Origin: an uncultured Prevotella sp.
Lineage (GTDB): Bacteria; Bacteroidota; Bacteroidia; Bacteroidales; Bacteroidaceae
Direction: 5' to 3'
Length of the DNA stretch: 15,874 nt
Assembly: GCA_938023885.1 (NCBI GenBank)
Contig: CALJCU010000404.1
Span: 1 to 15,874 of the forward strand
The first letter of the stretch is position 1; the number at the start of each line of letters is the position of its first letter. This document shows, piece by piece, positions 13,001 to 15,874 of the stretch. Made by a program: the position numbers and the translations under genes. The notes below the pieces were generated by a model. That model ran no database searches, had not been told where the DNA came from, and saw nothing but the letters and a program-made list of their open reading frames with translations.

Positions 13001-15576
13001 GTTCCGCTCTCCAGCTCCTTATTGGCAGAGAAGATGGAATAATAGAGCTGCGTGCCTTTGTCTGAGGCTCCTACCTGAATATAGAGAGGGGAGCCGTCAG
13101 AAGGGAACTGCATAGCTGAGATATAGAACCAGTCGTGTGTCTTTGTGGCCGGATGTTTGTCCTGCAAGGTAAACACCACGATGTTTTTCTTCAAGGTATC
13201 GTTACCGCAGACGGCTTCGAGATAATGTCCGCCCGAAGCTAACTTCTCCGTGAGAGCAATTGCGGTATTGGCTTTTGCCAGTTTCCACGCTCCATGGTCG
13301 AAACGGTACTTTATGTTGTCTTCGACCTCTTCGCCTAGAAGATTCTTATAGGAGAAAGTCACGCTGCGCAGACTGCCGCGTAAAGATTTGTCGGGCAGAT
13401 TGCTCGTGAGCATCGCCGTACAGTTGCTCAACGGCAGCGAGATCTGACCCTCATGGGATTCACCCGCCATATCTGTTACTTCCGCATCGATGTCAAAATC
13501 ATAATAAACCGAGCCGTTGATTCTCAATCCTTCGGGATAATTCATTGGCACACGCACCTTGAAAGAGCCGTCATCGGCTGTCGATACCGTACCTTGTGCA
13601 ATCTTCTCCGGATCGTTGCGGCCCCACCAGAACCAGCGGAGACCTTCGTAGCGGGTGACAGTATATTTCACCTTAGCATTCTGCACGGGCACCCCCGCAT
13701 AGGTTGTTGCCACACCACGGAGACTGACGGTGTCGCCAGGTTGATACGTACCTTTATATTTGTCGAACGTCACCTGGAACGTGGGACGCTTGTATTCCTG
13801 AACATCAAAGCTTGTCGTAGTACCACGCTCATTGCCCGACGACCGCACATCCACCTGGAAACTTCCTGTCAGACCTTGTACAGGAAGTGTGAAGTCTACG
13901 GAAGCCGTACCAAAGTCGTCAGTCGTAGCCTTTTTCCTCGTCACTTCCTTGGAGTTGGCATCTAAGAGCGTAAAACACAACGGCTTATTCTCCACCACCT
14001 TCGAGGATAATGTCTTCTTGTCGGCATTCCACACCACGGCAGCCACATGGACGGTCTGGCCCGGACGATAAACAGAGCGGTCAGTGTAGGCCGCAATGCA
14101 GTTGGGGTCGTCGGAACCGGCCCAATAACTGTAATAATCGTCCAGCGAGGTTTCTGCACTGGCCTTGTCTGCAGCCGTATAGGCATAGATGAGATTAGGT
14201 CGTTTGTCTTTATAAGTGAGGACCGCTTCACCGTTCTTGTCCGCCGTGAGGGTAGTCTTCACTTTTTTCGACTTCTCGTCATAATAACGGGTAGTAAGTT
14301 CTATCGTCGCACCTTCCAACGGAGCGCCGGTGGTGGCATTGACAGCAGCAAAGCGGATCTTCTTGTCCGGCAAGGCCTCATGGATGACGAAGACATTGCT
14401 CACGCGGAGCAACACGCGGCGCGGAGCAATCTCAGCATTGTCAGTCTTTGCCTCGACGAGATAGACACCGACGGGAAGACCCTTGACAAGGAGTGTGTCT
14501 GAAATCTCCTCCCAGGGCTCCTTGCCTGCATAGTTGGCTGAATAGGTCGCTACGGGGCTGCTGTCCATGTGACGCTTCAACTGTGCATACTGGGCGCTGA
14601 TAGAGGGGTCGAGGTCGGTATTGCCATTGACCTTGACCTTGTAGATGTTGACCGTCAGTGCACTAAGATTGCGAATTGACCGAATCTTGAACGTTATATC
14701 CTTGTCCGGCAGTGCGATGTGGTCTAAAACTAGATTATACGAAGGCTGCTCAAGGAGCCTCAGCGAGTTGCGCAGACTGTTGGCGCGCTTCCACAACCCC
14801 CATTTGTTCAAAGCCCCATTGATGAATGCCACTTGCTTCTCCGCTGTTGCGCCTTCGTTTTTCATTGCCTGGAGGCGGAGGATGGCGAGCTCACAAGCCA
14901 CGGGCAGGTCGCCATAAGTCTTGAGCAGAGAGTCAATCTCAGTAGTATTCAGTGGATGACCATTCCGTGCCTGTTTCTGAAGCGCCAGTACGGTGGCATA
15001 GCAAGCAGCCGCACGGTTGCCCTGCTTTGTATAATAGTCACGCAGAGCATCGTAACGTCCGGTCTCCATGCCGATGACGTGCAGCAGGTCGTTATTGAAG
15101 ATATCACTGTCCTCACCTTTGAGCATCGCAGGCTCATAACCATTGCATTTATGGGAAGCGAGAAAGGTAGGGTCTTCTATAGCCTTGTTGAACCAGATCG
15201 TATCAGCATCTTCCTCATCCTCGGAAAGCGGGGAGCCATTCTGCTGAACCAGTTTGCCGATCGCCGTGGCATAGACCGCCTTGAGAGCCGGGTCGCTGAC
15301 GCGGTTGCAGGTCTGCTCCACCCGGGCCAGTGCCGGCTTGAGGGAGTCACTGGAGATGGAGGTCAGCACGGCACCCTCTCTCAACTGTGCCTTGATCAGT
15401 TGACCATATTGCCTCTCCTTTGTTGCCTTGGCGGCAATCTGCCTGATGACCGCAAGCTGCGACTTCGGCAGGTCTTTCTTCGCGGCCTCGTCCACCTTCT
15501 GCCACAGTTGGCCGTACGACTGTGCCGACGCAGCGAGCGAAATCATGAAGATGAGAATAGTGAATATGATTTTCAT
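10063..15576 (-). CDS. Large alpha-2-macroglobulin-family protein, thioester-less
   Basis: The 1837-residue product begins with a Sec signal peptide (MKIIFTILIFMISLAASA, cleaved before Gln19). In order: a helical N-terminal region (about 20-280) typical of Bacteroidota members; macroglobulin-like domains including a carboxypeptidase-regulatory-like segment (NATTGAPLEGATIELTTRYY) and the MG2 region near 497-600 (SVYRPGQTVHVAAVVW); an acidic low-complexity linker near 1020-1075, in the place of the bait region; the A2M domain near 1085-1175 (TLPESVTTWRFIGLAHDK); a helical toroid domain; and a C-terminal receptor-binding-like domain (FVQVEDKRAACLEPV, YSPEYCGRESGKV). At the thioester position (near 1300) the sequence is NPLSKDAASLAAA, so CxEQ is absent, as in E. 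coli YfaS. It is probably periplasmic; the role in trapping proteases is inferred from the family. A longer in-frame ATG (15627) lies upstream of the predicted promoter and is rejected. Confidence 0.93.
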   Translation of the reverse strand: MKIIFTILIFMISLAASAQSYGQLWQKVDEAAKKDLPKSQLAVIRQIAAKATKERQYGQLIKAQLREGAVLTSISSDSLKPALARVEQTCNRVSDPALKAVYATAIGKLVQQNGSPLSEDEEDADTIWFNKAIEDPTFLASHKCNGYEPAMLKGEDSDIFNNDLLHVIGMETGRYDALRDYYTKQGNRAAACYATVLALQKQARNGHPLNTTEIDSLLKTYGDLPVACELAILRLQAMKNEGATAEKQVAFINGALNKWGLWKRANSLRNSLRLLEQPSYNLVLDHIALPDKDITFKIRSIRNLSALTVNIYKVKVNGNTDLDPSISAQYAQLKRHMDSSPVATYSANYAGKEPWEEISDTLLVKGLPVGVYLVEAKTDNAEIAPRRVLLRVSNVFVIHEALPDKKIRFAAVNATTGAPLEGATIELTTRYYDEKSKKVKTTLTADKNGEAVLTYKDKRPNLIYAYTAADKASAETSLDDYYSYWAGSDDPNCIAAYTDRSVYRPGQTVHVAAVVWNADKKTLSSKVVENKPLCFTLLDANSKEVTRKKATTDDFGTASVDFTLPVQGLTGSFQVDVRSSGNERGTTTSFDVQEYKRPTFQVTFDKYKGTYQPGDTVSLRGVATTYAGVPVQNAKVKYTVTRYEGLRWFWWGRNDPEKIAQGTVSTADDGSFKVRVPMNYPEGLRINGSVYYDFDIDAEVTDMAGESHEGQISLPLSNCTAMLTSNLPDKSLRGSLRSVTFSYKNLLGEEVEDNIKYRFDHGAWKLAKANTAIALTEKLASGGHYLEAVCGNDTLKKNIVVFTLQDKHPATKTHDWFYISAMQFPSDGSPLYIQVGASDKGTQLYYSIFSANKELESGTKTIDNSVFTRAFKYDSSMGDGITVTAAWVVDGNLCTHHVQIDRPVPDTRLRTEWKTFRDKLVPGQKETWTLRILSPLGKPDQAQLMATMYDKSLDAIIPHGWSLDNDFHFSTPNVSWSGPDPRAAWLSGSQTFSSLSRKNLSFTRFDSSLFNWYYSDRNIRVRGGMRCATAPVMMQMSKASADALDDGNIRDEVLEEDELKMISKPASSSEQSDVQLRENHAETAFFYPSLSTDKTGCVNISFTLPESVTTWRFIGLAHDKVMNYNILDAGAVASKTVMVQPNMPRFLREGDKGRISARIFNTSDKAVNGTARLQIVESGSGKVLKEQSAPFSLAANGSTTASFNVDAAELLRLAGDKTLLAARITAEGSGFSDGEQNWLPLLPDREFVTTTLPFYQHQPGTKTLDIAKLFPTDSKNRKLTVEYTSNPSWLVLQAMPTLANPLSKDAASLAAAVYANVIGQKVLSSSPVIARTIAQWKQEKGTETSLTGSLTKDSELKTLLLNETPWMADAENETDRKQQLAGYFDVNALACRRSDFIRKLRALQKPVGSFSWWPGMEGSEYMTVNIVETLVRLNKIAGKQADLNDMINKGFSYLDGCMSEEVVELKKLEKKGHKNLMPGEAACHWLYASALAGRRHTADMDYLVNLLDKSATQLTIYGKAGSAVILAQYGKMSHAKEYLESIRQYSVYSDEAGRYFDTPKAQYTWCDYRIPSETFVIEALHLLEPKDTVTIRQMQQWLLHEKRTTSWSTSINAVNAVYAFMLGGGGERLENTPGNGEAVTMSLDGKALILPAATAGPGYVKTTADGNDAHSLLINKKNNGTSWGAVYAQFTQQVSKVQKAASGLSIKRELISTSSASKGSNKSSLKVGDKVKVHITLNADRDYDFVQVEDKRAACLEPVSQVSGYQWGYYLEMKDNVTNYFFDHLSKGRHVVETEYYVDRTGDYTSGIATVQCAYSPEYCGRESGKVINVKQTPLQP

Positions 15577-15593
15577 GGCTTGATTATTTACCA

Positions 15594-15624
15594 CAAAGGT
15601 AAGAAAAAAATATGATAGCCGCAA
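15594..15624 (-). promoter_or_regulatory. Promoter of the macroglobulin-DUF1573-ispH operon
   Basis: On the minus strand TTG (15622-15624), a 20-bp spacer and TACCTTTG (15594-15601) match the Bacteroidota -33/-7 consensus. The -7 box ends 17 nt before the ATG, giving a short leader. This supports the start at 15576. Confidence 0.62.
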
Positions 15625-15664
15625 CAAAATGACCTGTATAAAAAATCTGCCAGGCGTTAAAGTC

Positions 15665-15677
15665 CTGTATCATACAG
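15665..15677. promoter_or_regulatory. Hyphenated palindrome upstream of the macroglobulin promoter
   Basis: CTGTAT-C-ATACAG is a perfect 6-bp inverted repeat around one base, about 40 bp upstream of the -33 box of the macroglobulin operon. The size and symmetry fit a dimeric regulator's binding site. I know no matching consensus. Confidence 0.25.
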
Positions 15678-15713
15678 TGTTGCAATTTTCAAGCATATCC
15701 TGGTCCCCCTCCA

Positions 15714-15730
15714 AATGTCGCAACGTCGCA
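15714..15730 (-). repeat. Intergenic TGCGAC repeat, copy C
   Basis: On the minus strand the sequence is TGCGACGTTGCGACATT. It differs from the core of copies A and B by one inserted T between the two units, and lacks their AAACACCTTA left flank. It lies upstream of the macroglobulin promoter, in the opposite orientation to A and B. Confidence 0.5.
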
Positions 15731-15874
15731 CGTTCCTGTTACCCACGCAAATCAGATGATCTTCAAAAACCCCACATTTCATCAGAGTTTTTGTAACTCC
15801 AGGGCGGCCCTTCCCGGCTCATGCGCCAGATCCCCCGTATCATGCAAATGATGATCCGGGATTATGGCGGCAGG
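15731..15874. other. Unassigned GC-rich end of the window
   Basis: No convincing gene is visible. An imperfect hairpin is possible at 15830-15862 (ATCCC/GGGAT outside, ATCAT/ATGAT inside). Two short frames run off the edge: a plus frame from an ATG at 15821 (MRQIPRIMQMMIRDYGGR) and a minus frame open from the edge to a TGA near 15782 (ending AALELQKL). Either could be a gene end cut by the window, but neither has supporting signals. Confidence 0.3.

Noticed and set aside
14833..15615. A 260-codon open frame on the plus strand
   Set aside because: It is antisense to the N-terminal part of the macroglobulin gene and runs through that gene's signal-peptide and promoter region. No family resemblance.
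15821..15874. Start of a plus-strand gene at the window edge
   Set aside because: Eighteen codons without a promoter, ribosome-binding site or recognisable motif are not enough; recorded only as unassigned sequence.

Overview
The window looks like a chromosomal segment from a Bacteroidota genome, most likely Prevotella or a close relative. Several starts carry the Bacteroidota promoter pattern (a -33 TTG or TTTG about 20 bp before a -7 TAnnTTTG). Shine-Dalgarno sequences are mostly weak or absent. The protein families (MutS2 starting MIYPKNF, the Bacteroidota alpha-2-macroglobulin layout, the DUF1573 protein) fit that phylum. I see no rRNA, tRNA, CRISPR array, transposase, integrase or phage gene.

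Left third (1-3451): a vitamin B5/coenzyme A locus on both strands. The minus strand carries coaBC followed by the cut-off N-terminus of a type II pantothenate kinase. Diverging from coaBC is panB. Converging on panB is a panC-panD operon with a 1-nt gap. These supply PanB (ketopantoate), PanD (beta-alanine), PanC (pantothenate), PanK (phosphopantothenate) and CoaBC (4'-phosphopantetheine). Ketopantoate reductase, CoaD and CoaE are not in the window. The coaBC/panB promoters form a back-to-back inverted repeat.

Middle (3520-8100): a Nim-like flavin-binding split-barrel gene diverges from mutS2. The mutS2 leader is long and may hold two mutually exclusive hairpins. Next come a 95-residue membrane-anchored protein of unknown function and, converging on it, a 123-residue secreted protein. 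A strong hairpin terminator separates those two. The secreted protein has a well-formed promoter, and two FNR-like boxes lie upstream of it.

Right half (8101-15576), all minus strand: a probable operon of a 1837-residue alpha-2-macroglobulin-family protein without the thioester motif, a secreted DUF1573 protein, and ispH, whose start overlaps the DUF1573 stop by ATGA. The last 298 bases (15577-15874) hold the promoter of that operon, a palindrome and one copy of a small dispersed repeat, but no convincing gene.

Most of the window is conserved housekeeping sequence. The parts that the genes do not explain are a TGCGAC-based intergenic repeat (three copies), the paired FNR-like boxes, the shared coaBC/panB promoter and the possible mutS2 attenuator. 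I found no clear new multi-gene system.
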